A stretch of DNA of 28,431 nucleotides, taken from NCBI RefSeq assembly GCF_002897375.1, contig NZ_BFAG01000025.1:1-28431 (forward strand), read 5' to 3'. Below, in pieces: positions 19,712 to 26,236 of the stretch (the first letter of the stretch is position 1; every line of letters begins with the position of its first letter). The DNA is from Deinococcus aerius (GTDB lineage Bacteria; Deinococcota; Deinococci; Deinococcales; Deinococcaceae). The position numbers were made by a program, and so were the translations under genes. The notes below the pieces were generated by a model, which was not told where the DNA came from, searched no databases, and saw nothing but the letters and a program-made list of their open reading frames with translations.

Positions 19712-20133
19712 TCTGCAACTCCTTCAGTGTTGGCCTCTGCCTGCTCATCGGCTTTCTTGTCGGCTTCGCTCCAGTTGGCGCGGATATCACCCCGCTGGTG
19801 CCAGTACCCCAGCCCGAAGTTGCCCTGCCCCTGCATATCGAGCGAGGCGGGATAGCCACCCTGAGCTACAATCTGCGCAATCAGCGTTTCCATCTGAATG
19901 TTCAGGTTCTTCCCTGCCCTGGGCAGGTGCGCCACCGTCGCCAACTTCACGAGGCGTGGGAAAATGCCTTGCGGCGCGGTAGACGCTGTGCCGAAGCTGC
20001 GCTGCGCCGTCGTAGTCTTCAGGCGCTTGCCTCCCTGGTGGTAGGTGTAGACCTGCTGCGCCTCCTCCAGCACGGCGAGCAAGCGTCCACAGAGGTAGGC
20101 GGGGTTGTCCTCCAGCTTCTCCAGACCCGTCAT
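19708..20133 (-). CDS. cas11c: Cas11c small subunit from an internal start in cas8c
   Basis: Type I-C systems are known to make the small subunit from an internal start within cas8c. Here ATG 20131-20133 (residue 523 of Cas8c) is preceded by the strong ribosome site AAAGGAGA, with GGAG 8 nt before it. The product would be 141 residues starting MTGLEKLEDNPAYLCGRLLA, a helical region of the expected size. It stabilises the belly of Cascade on target DNA. Same frame as Cas8c; ends at its stop. Confidence 0.82.
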   Translation of the reverse strand: MTGLEKLEDNPAYLCGRLLAVLEEAQQVYTYHQGGKRLKTTTAQRSFGTASTAPQGIFPRLVKLATVAHLPRAGKNLNIQMETLIAQIVAQGGYPASLDMQGQGNFGLGYWHQRGDIRANWSEADKKADEQAEANTEGVAE

Positions 20134-21699
20134 GAATTCGTCTCCTTTCGTTTCCAGTTGCCAGTGATAAAGGGCCAGCTTGAGCGCCGCCGCCAGAGCG
20201 TGCAGGTGGCGTTGCCGTTCCCATTCGGCCAGTTGCTTGTCCTGCTGACCCTTGACGGTCAGGGTTCGGAACCGCTGCACGGCGAGGGCCAGCAGCTCCT
20301 GCGGTGGCGGTGTGCCCTGGTAGGCTGTGCGGATGAGATCACGGGTGAGGTTGGCGTTCTTGGTATCCATCGCCTCCATCAGCGCATTGATGGAGTGAGG
20401 CTGACCGGCATGTCCCCAGGCGTTGTTAACCGTCGTTCCGTTGAGGTAGTCCCGGACGTGAGAGACAACCTGCCCGAGGTCCCGGTAAAGCCACTCGCGC
20501 AGGGCGGTGCGACCTACGTTCGGGCTGAAGACGGCTAGCGCAAACTTCGTCCCGTCGATGGTGGTCACGTGCGCCTGAGCTTGTCCCTGGACGTTCAACA
20601 GGCGCGACAGTTGCGAAAGGCGGGCTTCGGGCTTGGGCTGGTCGCTGCCCTTCTTCGCGCCCTTAGTTCGCTTGGCAGGCTTGGGCGCCTCTTCGCCCGT
20701 ATCATCACCGAGTTCGTCCGGTTCCTGTGCCGCGGGTTTCAGGATGTCGCCGAGCGCCCCCTCGAAGTTGCCGAAGGAGCCTAGTGCGGAGACCCAATCA
20801 AAGGCAGAGGCAGTTTGCTTCGCGTCCTTAGGAACATCGATCCAGAAGAGGGCCACCTGATTTCGCAGGCTCTCCAGTTGCACCTTGCCCGCGCTCTTGT
20901 CCATCACGATGATACGGCGGTGTTCCTTGCTTCCCGACAGGGCGTTGAAGACCCGCGAGGCTGTATCCGCACACTCGTAGCAGAGGTTGTTGTGCCCGTC
21001 TGTCCCAGAGCGGCCCGACACGAACGCACTCTTGTTCAGCGAATGCAGCGGCCCCGGCTTGCTGATGAGCTTGACTCCGACTGGAATACGCCCGATCAGT
21101 GGTTTGACCAGACCGCAAACGGAACACTCACCCGTAACCACCTGTTTGTCCCCATCACGCACGGCGATGCGCTCCTGTGCCTCTGCCACCCAGAAGGCTT
21201 TGGCATCGGGGTGCTGAAAGAGGCGTTGGCCTTGCAATGATCCGTCAAGGAGTTCAAAGGTCACCCAGTCTTTGGCTGAAATCTCCTTGTAGCGCGCGTC
21301 CTGTTCTATCCAGCCCTCGGTGATTGCAGTTTGAACACGCCGAATGGCCTCACGCAGTTCCGGCCCGATTTGGGGAGCCTCCTGCATCCGCTCCAGCAGG
21401 GCTATGAAGCTGGCATGTTTCTCAGCAGCGCGGTCATCTGTTTTGCCTTTATCATCGCGGCTGATGCCCAGCACATAACTCGCCTCGTCCGCGAGCGGGT
21501 GCGGGTCTACACCACTTGTGCGCCCCGTGTAGGGCCGCGACCATCGCAACCCTTCCAGGTTAGCCTCGGAAAGACGAGCGCCGTCCGGGCCAAGTTCCAC
21601 CACCCAGCGAATCGGCTGCGAGTAGTTGTAAAACCCCGTTGGCGGCAGCAGTTTGCTGAACTCCTCGTCCTTGGCGTGCTCCACAAGGGCGTCAAGCAT
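19708..21699 (-). CDS. cas8c: Cas8c (Csd1), type I-C Cascade large subunit
   Basis: 663 residues. It recognises the PAM and contacts the non-target strand. It starts MLDALVEHAKDEEFSKLLPPTGF, typical of Csd1. Two CxxC pairs, C192/C195 (ECSVCG) and C240/C243 (NLCYEC), suggest a zinc-like site in the N-terminal half. The LISKPGPLHSLNKSAFVS stretch between them is family-like. A lysine- and acid-rich linker near residues 380-400 precedes the helical C-terminal part, which includes the internal Cas11c start. It overlaps the end of cas5c by 8 bases. It looks intact. Confidence 0.96.
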   Translation of the reverse strand: MLDALVEHAKDEEFSKLLPPTGFYNYSQPIRWVVELGPDGARLSEANLEGLRWSRPYTGRTSGVDPHPLADEASYVLGISRDDKGKTDDRAAEKHASFIALLERMQEAPQIGPELREAIRRVQTAITEGWIEQDARYKEISAKDWVTFELLDGSLQGQRLFQHPDAKAFWVAEAQERIAVRDGDKQVVTGECSVCGLVKPLIGRIPVGVKLISKPGPLHSLNKSAFVSGRSGTDGHNNLCYECADTASRVFNALSGSKEHRRIIVMDKSAGKVQLESLRNQVALFWIDVPKDAKQTASAFDWVSALGSFGNFEGALGDILKPAAQEPDELGDDTGEEAPKPAKRTKGAKKGSDQPKPEARLSQLSRLLNVQGQAQAHVTTIDGTKFALAVFSPNVGRTALREWLYRDLGQVVSHVRDYLNGTTVNNAWGHAGQPHSINALMEAMDTKNANLTRDLIRTAYQGTPPPQELLALAVQRFRTLTVKGQQDKQLAEWERQRHLHALAAALKLALYHWQLETKGDEFMTGLEKLEDNPAYLCGRLLAVLEEAQQVYTYHQGGKRLKTTTAQRSFGTASTAPQGIFPRLVKLATVAHLPRAGKNLNIQMETLIAQIVAQGGYPASLDMQGQGNFGLGYWHQRGDIRANWSEADKKADEQAEANTEGVAE

Positions 21700-22432
21700 G
21701 GCGGCCCTCCAGACGGTCCAGTTTCCCGTAGCCCAGCAGAGCAGGGGCGGGCGGGTCGTCCTGCGGGACCTCGATCCAACCGTTTTTTAGCTCGGCGTGG
21801 AAGTACACTGCCTCCATATAACCGTCCGTCAACGCCCACTTTTTGCCGTCATGCCGCTTGAATTGCAGTTCTTTACGCGCCTTGCTGGGAACGAAGGCGA
21901 GGTCGAGCAGCACCGTGCCGAAGTCCTGGTTGAGCGATGTATCCGGTTGTTCGTCCGGCGTGGCGGGTTCAAACTCAGCCCAGAACTCGCGCGTCCCCAG
22001 ATAAGGTTGGTGGCGGCACTGTCCGCTTCGCGCCCGCCGATTGAAACACTCCGTGTGCTTTACCAGCAGGTTCACGCCGTTTGCCTGCGCCTCTGCGTGG
22101 GGCTGGACGTGAATGTCGGCATGGATCAGATACTCCACATCCTTGAGGATCAGGCTGGAACGCTGCTGCCGGTCGTCCTCAACGTAGATCGGCGTTTTTC
22201 CCTGCCGGTTGCCCAACTCGTTCCGCAGCACCGTGGTCGGCGTCCCCAGCTTCACCACCCCGATGCGCCGAATGCGGTACTTGAACTCCGGCTTCCAGTA
22301 GATGGCCTCCAGCACGCCACGCATGGCACTTGGCGTCGGGACGCCGTAAGAGACGCGCTCAACTTTAAACTCCGGCCTGGAGAACAGGGCATAGTCGCCC
22401 CGCACCCGCAGGCACACCGACGGGTCTTTCAT
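21692..22432 (-). CDS. cas5c: Cas5c (Csd5), crRNA-processing endoribonuclease
   Basis: 246 residues. In type I-C this protein replaces Cas6: it cuts the precursor RNA at the base of the repeat hairpin, leaving an 11-nt 5' handle, and stays bound in Cascade. Signature: RVSYGVPTPSAMRGVLEAIYWKP. The likely catalytic trio is Y45, K125 and H126 (LLVKHTECF), matching the Tyr-Lys-His set known from Bacillus halodurans Cas5d. GGAGG lies 5 nt before ATG 22432. It is the first gene of the cas5c-8c-7-4-1-2 unit, has its own promoter region, and that region carries the self-target site. Confidence 0.96.
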   Translation of the reverse strand: MKDPSVCLRVRGDYALFSRPEFKVERVSYGVPTPSAMRGVLEAIYWKPEFKYRIRRIGVVKLGTPTTVLRNELGNRQGKTPIYVEDDRQQRSSLILKDVEYLIHADIHVQPHAEAQANGVNLLVKHTECFNRRARSGQCRHQPYLGTREFWAEFEPATPDEQPDTSLNQDFGTVLLDLAFVPSKARKELQFKRHDGKKWALTDGYMEAVYFHAELKNGWIEVPQDDPPAPALLGYGKLDRLEGRHA

Positions 22433-22461
22433 ACCGACCTCCGAGAACAGCTTACTTCAGA

Positions 22462-22467
22462 ATTCTA
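22462..22467 (-). promoter_or_regulatory. -10 box of the cas5c operon promoter
   Basis: TAGAAT on the minus strand (5 of 6 to TATAAT), 30 bases before the cas5c ATG. It places transcription start near 22455, leaving room for the ribosome site. No strong -35 is visible; the region where one should be is the self-target. Confidence 0.55.
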
Positions 22468-22468
22468 C

Positions 22469-22505
22469 TTCATGTGAGTTCTTGCCCGAGTCATGTGCCA
22501 TAAAG
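22469..22505 (+). promoter_or_regulatory. Self-target (PAM plus protospacer) in the cas5c promoter
   Basis: PAM TTC at 22469-22471, then ATGTGAGTTCT and further matches to the pseudo-spacer at 22742. The first 11 positions agree, and 19 of the first 22 agree; mismatches are at positions 12, 17 and 20. Position 12 is a sixth-position base that Cas7 flips out. The site starts 2 bases upstream of the -10 box and covers the -35 region, so Cascade bound here would block RNA polymerase. Confidence 0.8.
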
Positions 22506-22747
22506 TGGGAAAAGGAGGTGGAATCACGCTCAGGCTGCTATCAGTCATTACCTTCGTGTGCCTCGGCTGCGTTGTCGCCCTTACGGGCTGGCATCTGTGG
22601 ACCGGGCGGGAACCCAGCGCCGCCCTGCTGGCCCTTCTGGGGTCACTTATCGGGGCTATCATTGGTAAAGCCGTCATCGGGAGGAGCACCGAAGTTTCTC
22701 GTGGCAGCGAGGCAACCCCTTCTGGGGTTGAGGATCGAAACATGTGA
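22493..22747 (+). CDS. Small hydrophobic ORF between cas3 and cas5c (possible toxin)
   Basis: 84 residues if started at ATG 22493. It has two predicted membrane segments: LLSVITFVCLGCVVALTGW and AALLALLGSLIGAIIGKAVIG. ATG 22493 has no ribosome site and lies inside the self-target. A perfect anti-SD match AAGGAGGTG sits at 22512-22520, with ATC 22523 in frame 4 nt after GGAGG, so the real start is uncertain and may be non-standard. The last 14 codons overlap the degenerate repeat that forms the crRNA-like RNA. Small toxic ORFs repressed by a neighbouring crRNA-like RNA are known from CreTA modules; membership here is inference. It could also be a chance ORF. Confidence 0.4.
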   Translation: MCHKVGKGGGITLRLLSVITFVCLGCVVALTGWHLWTGREPSAALLALLGSLIGAIIGKAVIGRSTEVSRGSEATPSGVEDRNM

Positions 22748-22801
22748 GTTCTGGCCCCAGCCAGGACCGAGGGGAAGGGACCACCGTGATCTCTTCCCCT
22801 C
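22713..22801 (+). ncRNA. crRNA-like guide RNA (single degenerate repeat plus pseudo-spacer)
   Basis: A perfect 7-bp hairpin CAACCCC-TTCT-GGGGTTG (22713-22730) is followed by the handle AGGATCGAAAC (22731-22741). This differs from the array handle AGGATTGAAAC by one base and would be cut by Cas5c at the same place. The pseudo-spacer begins at 22742 (ATGTGAGTTCTGGCCCCAGC) and matches the cas5c promoter next to a TTC PAM. A 9-bp hairpin GAGGGGAAG/CTTCCCCTC (22769-22801) closes the RNA. No second repeat is present. Known crRNA-like regulators (CreA, Cas-regulating RNAs) have this build: a degenerate repeat and partial complementarity that recruits Cascade without destruction of the target. The transcript itself is not proven, and I could not place its promoter. 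Confidence 0.8.
22769..22801 (+). terminator. Hairpin ending the crRNA-like RNA
   Basis: 9-bp perfect stem, 15-nt loop, followed by ATACAATGTTTTCC on the plus strand. It overlaps the last codons of cas3, so it may also affect cas3 transcripts coming the other way. Confidence 0.55.
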
Positions 22802-25049
22802 ATACAATGTTTTCCCCGTACTTGTACTGGATTAGGTCGGCAGGGTCCCGATCAATCGGCAGCCCCACGAGATCGTCATACTTGTCCTTCCTTTCCCAGA
22901 GATAGACGTTCTCCTCCAGCTCGCGCAGCATTCCTTGGCCGCGAAGTTTCTTCGCCTCGTGGCTATAGATGTTGACGATGTAAGGCTGGAGCGCTCGCCA
23001 ACCCCTGCGCGTGGGGAACTCCTGCCATTTCCGCAGGTGCCCCGCGTAGTCGCCGTAAGGCACAATGACGCTCACGGTGTCGTTGTCGATCAGGCGGTAA
23101 GTGTCGGCCACCTGTCTGAACTCCAACTGACCCCGGAGTGACTGAACCCCTTTCTCATCGGGTTCTACGTCCCGGTACAGCAACTCGAAGTAGTCGCGGA
23201 GGATGTCCGTGCCGTTCAGTTCCTCCGCGATGTCACGAGTTTCTACGAGGCGGCGGGCCTTTTCGATGCCCTTCTGATACGGCCCTTTCGGAGCCTTGCC
23301 ACTTTCAGTCTGGAAGATGATGACCTGCCCCGTGTCTTTGCCGTTGCGGTTGCAGCGGCCCGCCGCCTGAATGATGCGGTCGAGTGGGGCGAGGGCGCGA
23401 TACACGACGGGGAAATCGAGATCAACCCCCGCTTCCACGACCTGCGTGCTAATGAGTCGGATGTCCTGCCCTTTGTCCAAACGCTCCTCCACTTCCGCAA
23501 GAACCTTGCGACGGTGGGCACCACACATCAATGTGCTGAGGTGACGGATGTTGGAAACCTCCGCCTCCTGCATGGCGCGGATGAGGGCCAGCGCGTCTCT
23601 GCGGGTGTTCAGGATGGTCAGAACCTGCGGCCTCTCCTTCAACTCGGCGGCTAGGTCGGGCCACAACACCGCCTCGGGGTAGTTGGGGTGCTTGTCATAG
23701 TCCACCCGTTTGAGCTGCTGGAAGTGCTCAGCGTACTGGGGAACGATTTGGGTCTGCTCAATCCCCTTGAACGAGTCCGTGTAAGCGTCCATCTCGAAAG
23801 CGGGTTGGGTTGCCGTGCAGAGCACCACGCTGACGCCGTAGTCGTCCACCAGGGTCCGAAGGACATCGAGGGTCGGCGCCCGCAGGTCGGGGGGCAATGT
23901 CTGCACCTCGTCCAGCACGATGACGCTCCGGGCCAAGCGGTGGAGCTTGCGAATCTTGCTGGTCTTCCGTGCCAGCAGCGACTCGAAGAGTTGAACGAAG
24001 GTCGTGCAGATTAACGGAACGTCCCAGTTCTCAGTGGCAAGTTGCAGTCTTAGAGTGGCCAGGTCCTGCCGCTCCTGTTTATTGTCCGGCGGCTGGATTG
24101 CGCTGTGGTGCTCCAGAACGGCATCCGCTCCTAGCACGTCCCGGTAAACCTTGGCGTTCTGATCGATGATGCTGGTGTAGGGAATCGCCACGACGACCCG
24201 CCGCAGGCCGTTCTCTGTAGCGTGCTTGAGTGCGAAGGCGAGGCCGCTGAGCGTCTTCCCGCCACCCGTCGGCACGGTGAGGCGGTAGAGGCCCGGTTTC
24301 CCGCTCGCCGTCTTCAGGCACTCCTCGTAAACCTCGTCGCGCACCTGCCGGACGTGGGGCGCCGGCACCTTGCCTTCCCGCATCTGCTTTTCAAGAAGAC
24401 GTTCGCGGCCTCCCCCGAAGCGGCTCCAGAGTTGCTCTACCGTCAGCGGCTGTTCTCTTGCCTCGGGACGCTCCTGACCGAAATGCCGCTCCGTGTCCAG
24501 AAAATCGGCATCCACGAGGGCGGAAGTGACCATCCGGGTGAAGAACTCCTGGCGGAAGGCGTCGGAGGGGACCTGTTCGGGGGGGGACGGCACCTGGAGC
24601 CCAAAGGTTGGGATGGCTTCGGCGATGGTTTTCAGCCATCTCCCACGCTCGGACTCACTGAGAATCTTCTGCTCTCCCTCGCTGTCATCTTCAAGGCCAG
24701 CGTGGTGCCCCAGCACAGGCAGGATGAATGTGGACCGCTGAGGATGCTGGGAAAGCAGGTTTTGGAGATGAGCCGCGCCCCAAATGGCATGGGGTGGACC
24801 CTTACGCCCCAATTCTTTGCCCTCTTCCTCCGCTTGCTTTGCGTCCCGCAGGTACTGCTGAAAGTCAGGATTGTACTTCCCGAGGTCGTGCCACAGCCCC
24901 AGCATGTAGGCGAGATTCCCAGCCCCAAACGCCTCCGCGTACCCCTTGGCACGCGCCGCCGTATCCAGTAGATGCCGCCTCAAATCGTGAGGTTTGCCGT
25001 TACTGCCCTTGCTTGGGGTATGCGCCCAGAACTCCTCAGTCCACTCCAC
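22800..25049 (-). CDS. cas3: Cas3 helicase-nuclease (HD plus SF2 helicase)
   Basis: 749 residues. It is recruited by Cascade to nick, unwind and degrade target DNA. HD nuclease motifs: H26 (LRRHLLDTA), H54/D55 (LWHDLGKYN), H86-region (PPHAIWGA) and HH (LGHHAGL). Helicase motifs: Walker A VPTGGGKTLSGLA, DEVQ box, CTATQPAF and arginine finger motif QAAGRCNRNGK. Start GTG 25049 has GGAGG 6 nt upstream. It is separated from cas5c by 367 bases holding the guide RNA and the cas5c promoter, so interference nuclease and Cascade can be controlled independently. All motifs are intact. Confidence 0.96.
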   Translation of the reverse strand: MEWTEEFWAHTPSKGSNGKPHDLRRHLLDTAARAKGYAEAFGAGNLAYMLGLWHDLGKYNPDFQQYLRDAKQAEEEGKELGRKGPPHAIWGAAHLQNLLSQHPQRSTFILPVLGHHAGLEDDSEGEQKILSESERGRWLKTIAEAIPTFGLQVPSPPEQVPSDAFRQEFFTRMVTSALVDADFLDTERHFGQERPEAREQPLTVEQLWSRFGGGRERLLEKQMREGKVPAPHVRQVRDEVYEECLKTASGKPGLYRLTVPTGGGKTLSGLAFALKHATENGLRRVVVAIPYTSIIDQNAKVYRDVLGADAVLEHHSAIQPPDNKQERQDLATLRLQLATENWDVPLICTTFVQLFESLLARKTSKIRKLHRLARSVIVLDEVQTLPPDLRAPTLDVLRTLVDDYGVSVVLCTATQPAFEMDAYTDSFKGIEQTQIVPQYAEHFQQLKRVDYDKHPNYPEAVLWPDLAAELKERPQVLTILNTRRDALALIRAMQEAEVSNIRHLSTLMCGAHRRKVLAEVEERLDKGQDIRLISTQVVEAGVDLDFPVVYRALAPLDRIIQAAGRCNRNGKDTGQVIIFQTESGKAPKGPYQKGIEKARRLVETRDIAEELNGTDILRDYFELLYRDVEPDEKGVQSLRGQLEFRQVADTYRLIDNDTVSVIVPYGDYAGHLRKWQEFPTRRGWRALQPYIVNIYSHEAKKLRGQGMLRELEENVYLWERKDKYDDLVGLPIDRDPADLIQYKYGENIV

Positions 25050-25127
25050 TGCGTTCCTCCACTTTTTCCTTCAGCGTCTGCCACCGGGGATTCTCCCGGC
25101 TGGGGCTGTGCCCCATGAACACCGGGC

Positions 25128-26177
25128 TCAAGCGGCGCCCCCCGTCGGGAACCCCATCGGCTCGGCCTCGGCGTTCTCGGCGGCCAGGCGCAGTTCGCGT
25201 TGCCAGTAGGCGCGCAGTTCGGGCGGGCCGAGGACCTGCACGCGCGGCCCCCAACTGAGAATCCAGGCGAGGACCTCGCGCGGGAGGCCGCTGGCGTCCA
25301 CGGGCGCCTCCAGCGAGGTGTCGATGGTGCCGTCGGGGTTGAGGAACGGCTCGCTGAGGTGCGCGTAGCCGCCCTCCAGGATGCGGTAGGCCGCGTCGTG
25401 GCGAAAGCGCAGGTGGACGGTCATCGTGGGGTTGCCCTGCGAGCCCACCACCCCCCAGGCGCCGTGCAGGAACTCGGTGGGGTCGAAGGACTCGGGAATG
25501 GTGTACTGCTGCTCGTGCAGCACCTGCAGCGCCCTCATGCGCGAAAGTTTGAAGGTGCGGACGGCGTGGTGGTACGTCGTCTCGCGCCCGATGAGGTACA
25601 GGTCGAGATTGGCGGGGTGCGCCTCGATGAGGTAGATCTCGATGATGTTCGTGCGGCGCTGGCCGCTGCCGCCGGGCTTGACGTACTCGAAGCGCAGGGG
25701 GTGGCCGCCCGTCCAGGCGGCGCAGGCGTGTTCCAGGTTGATGTCCTCGCGCGAGCGCCGCTTGCCGAGGTCCCCCATGCCCCGGCCCACCACCCCCTGC
25801 ACCCGCTCGGGCAGCCAGGACGTGAGCTGGTGCAGCGCCGCCTGGTGGTGCAGGCGGTGGCCCGGCGCGCGGTGGTACATCAGCCGGGCCGCCGAATGCA
25901 GGGCGAGGAGGGTGACGGGGTGCAGGGTCGTGCGGTGCGTCCGCAGGGTGTAACGCGGCGGGCGGCCGGGGAGGCGCTGGAAGTCGTCGGGCTCCAGGCG
26001 TTCGAGGTCGAGCAGGTCGCGCTGGAGGGCCCGCTCGATGCCCGCCCAGCCCTCGCCGCCCACGCTCGCCGCGGGAAAGAGCTTGCTCGCCAGGTCGCGG
26101 ACGGTCAGGTGCCCCTCGCGCAGCAGCCGCGCGATGCGGAAGAGTCGTTCGGCCTTGCCGAGGTCTGCCGGTGCCAT
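25128..26177 (-). CDS. WYL-domain transcriptional regulator
   Basis: 349 residues. An N-terminal winged helix (KAERLFRIARLLREGHLTVRDLASKLF, then IERALQRDLLDLERL) is followed by a WYL domain around residues 155-230 (HPLRFEYVKPGG, NLDLYLIGRETTYHHAVRTFKLSRM) and a WCX-like C-terminus. WYL proteins sense ligands, often nucleic acids or nucleotides, and frequently sit beside CRISPR-Cas and other defence genes as repressors or activators. ATG 26177 is chosen with a GGGGG run before it; a TTG at 26192 is less likely. It is 78 bases upstream of cas3 on the same strand, so control of cas3 is likely. Confidence 0.9.
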   Translation of the reverse strand: MAPADLGKAERLFRIARLLREGHLTVRDLASKLFPAASVGGEGWAGIERALQRDLLDLERLEPDDFQRLPGRPPRYTLRTHRTTLHPVTLLALHSAARLMYHRAPGHRLHHQAALHQLTSWLPERVQGVVGRGMGDLGKRRSREDINLEHACAAWTGGHPLRFEYVKPGGSGQRRTNIIEIYLIEAHPANLDLYLIGRETTYHHAVRTFKLSRMRALQVLHEQQYTIPESFDPTEFLHGAWGVVGSQGNPTMTVHLRFRHDAAYRILEGGYAHLSEPFLNPDGTIDTSLEAPVDASGLPREVLAWILSWGPRVQVLGPPELRAYWQRELRLAAENAEAEPMGFPTGGAA

Positions 26178-26198
26178 GCCCCCAGGGTGCAATCCGGG

Positions 26199-26218
26199 TG
26201 TCGCGGGGTTGTCGCGGG
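26199..26218 (-). promoter_or_regulatory. Direct repeat before the WYL gene, candidate operator
   Basis: TGTCGCGGG occurs twice (26199-26207 and 26210-26218), 11 bases apart, i.e. one helical turn, 22 bases before the WYL start. This spacing suits a dimeric regulator binding one DNA face, perhaps the WYL protein itself. Confidence 0.4.
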
Positions 26219-26236
26219 TTTTTCCTCGCGCGTCAC

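Noticed and set aside
22703..22741. A normal third CRISPR array in the cas3-cas5c gap
   Set aside because: Only one, degenerate repeat is present and no second repeat follows; a single guide-type unit explains it better.
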